From Methylobacterium adhaesivum (lineage in GTDB: Bacteria > Pseudomonadota > Alphaproteobacteria > Rhizobiales > Beijerinckiaceae): a DNA stretch of 64,000 nt. The stretch is from positions 1 through 64,000 of the forward strand of contig NZ_BPQD01000014.1 of assembly GCF_022179065.1 (NCBI RefSeq), in the 5' to 3' direction. The notes beneath the pieces were generated by a model. That model had not been told where the DNA came from and did not search any database. It saw nothing but the letters and a program-made list of their open reading frames with translations. Both the position numbers and the translations under genes were made by a program. Numbering within the stretch: the stretch's first letter is position 1; each line of letters begins with the position of its first letter. This document shows, in pieces, positions 63,167-64,000 of the stretch.

Positions 63167-64000
63167 TTAGGCCGCTAATCCCGATTGAGTGGTGATCTTT
63201 TTCTCTGCCGGAAGAGCTGGACGGCCAATTAAGTAACCTTGTACTGCGTCACAGCCGATCTTCCTCAAAAGATCAAGTTGATCCGCATTCTCCACACCTT
63301 CGGCCAAAGTCGGGATATTCATATCACGACCCATTTGGATCACTGCTTTGACAACGGCCAATGAGTTTTTGTCGGAGAGTGCTGCTGCAACGAAACTCCG
63401 GTCAATTTTTATGCGGTCGAGGGGAAGATCACGCAAATGGGCAAATGATGAATAGCCGGTCCCGAAATCATCCATGGCGATCCTGATTCCGAGTTGCCGT
63501 AGTGCGTTCAGAGTATGGGCGATCTGGTGCCCGTCCTCGACCAAAGCTGTCTCAGTCAGCTCAAGTTCCAGACGGTGCGGCGCCAGGCCACTCCGCGCCA
63601 GAGCATCCGCCACATGGATCAGCAGAAGCGGCGAGCGGAGTTGCACCGCCGAGACGTTGACGGCGAGATGCTGTTCGTCCGGCCAGCTTGCGGCCTCCAG
63701 GCAAGCCTGTTCCAGGACCCATTTTCCGATTTGGACAATGAGCCCGTTCTCCTCAGCCAAAGGAATGAACTCAGTTGGTGAGACCGCCCCTCGATGCGGA
63801 TGCGTCCAGCGGATCAGGGCCTCGAACGACACCACCCGGTCGCTCGGTAGGGACATGATCGGCTGGTAGACGATGTGGAACTGGCTCAGGGCGAGGGCAT
63901 GGCGAAGATCGTTCTCAAGGTGACCGCGCTCGGCGATGGCTTCGATCATGCCAGGTCGGTAGCGAACCGCCTGTCCGCGTCCGCGCCGCTTGGCCTCGTA
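63167..64000 (-). CDS. GGDEF-EAL protein, EAL part (runs off the window)
   Basis: The frame is open to base 64000, where it reads YEAKRRGRGQAVRYRPGMIE, the usual end of a GGDEF domain, so the N-terminal sensor and GGDEF lie outside. The EAL domain is intact: SFEALIRW, IPLAEENGLIVQIG, LAVNVSAVQLRS, LELTETALVED, AMDDFGTGYSSFAHL, LDRIKIDRSFV, PTLAEGVENADQ and VQGYLIGRP. It should hydrolyse c-di-GMP. The protein ends ITTQSGLAA. Confidence 0.92.
   Translation of the reverse strand, partial: YEAKRRGRGQAVRYRPGMIEAIAERGHLENDLRHALALSQFHIVYQPIMSLPSDRVVSFEALIRWTHPHRGAVSPTEFIPLAEENGLIVQIGKWVLEQACLEAASWPDEQHLAVNVSAVQLRSPLLLIHVADALARSGLAPHRLELELTETALVEDGHQIAHTLNALRQLGIRIAMDDFGTGYSSFAHLRDLPLDRIKIDRSFVAAALSDKNSLAVVKAVIQMGRDMNIPTLAEGVENADQLDLLRKIGCDAVQGYLIGRPALPAEKKITTQSGLAA

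Overview
The window looks like a chromosome segment of a high-GC alphaproteobacterium, most likely Methylobacterium or a close relative. The evidence is a near-canonical CtrA regulator, an alphaproteobacterial flgE-flgK-flgL block, the MCP and GGDEF/EAL repertoire, and high GC at third codon positions. No rRNA, tRNA or CRISPR array was seen. It is an accessory-rich region: parts of at least six insertion sequences or their remnants, a tyrosine recombinase, and many broken genes lie between intact modules.

Layout. 0-4 kb: an IS110 transposase, an IS3 tail sitting on an msrA stump, an SDR dehydrogenase, a VOC protein and a decayed dienelactone hydrolase. 4.4-9.7 kb: an intact PiT phosphate transporter, then a frameshifted CorA/ZntB-type transporter, an OprB porin broken by a stop codon and a frameshift, and two unknown small genes. 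9.7-11.1 kb: ctrA with a CtrA box in its own upstream region, and an IS3-derived miniature element. 11.2-27.1 kb: a five-gene unit made of a secreted HlyD-type adaptor, a GAF-HlyD membrane adaptor, a PqqD-like/M50 protease/HlyD fusion, a 3,288-residue DUF4347/cadherin-like giant protein, and a TolC-like lipoprotein. 27.5-29.5 kb: a broken phosphohexomutase and a small secreted protein. 29.8-42.1 kb: flgE, flgK and flgL, then a 1,935-residue protein with nine tandem ~95-residue repeats and three GT2 glycosyltransferase domains. 43-46.8 kb: a cytochrome P450 followed one base later by a GGDEF-EAL protein. 47-48.8 kb: transposase wreckage. 49-54.3 kb: an MCP, a second GGDEF-EAL protein, and a BLUF photoreceptor downstream of it. 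55.5-58.7 kb: a tyrosine recombinase, an unknown gene and an IS3 remnant. 58.8-64 kb: small secreted proteins, a second MCP, a truncated medium-chain dehydrogenase and an EAL protein that runs off the end.

The best candidate for an undescribed system is the 11.2-27.1 kb unit. It has the parts of a trans-envelope exporter (three HlyD-like proteins, one outer-membrane TolC-like protein and one giant surface-type substrate) but no ABC ATPase/permease and no RTX repeats in the substrate. A membrane-embedded metalloprotease with a PqqD-like head stands where the ABC transporter would normally be. TTAACCAT motifs, known as CtrA half-sites, lie ahead of the first gene and ahead of the giant gene, suggesting cell-cycle control of a surface protein. 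The other theme is surface behaviour and signalling: flagellar hook proteins, a giant glycosyltransferase, two chemoreceptors, three c-di-GMP proteins and a blue-light sensor.

Several genes carry frameshifts together with stop codons. These look like real decay, but if the sequence is a draft, some could be base-calling errors.
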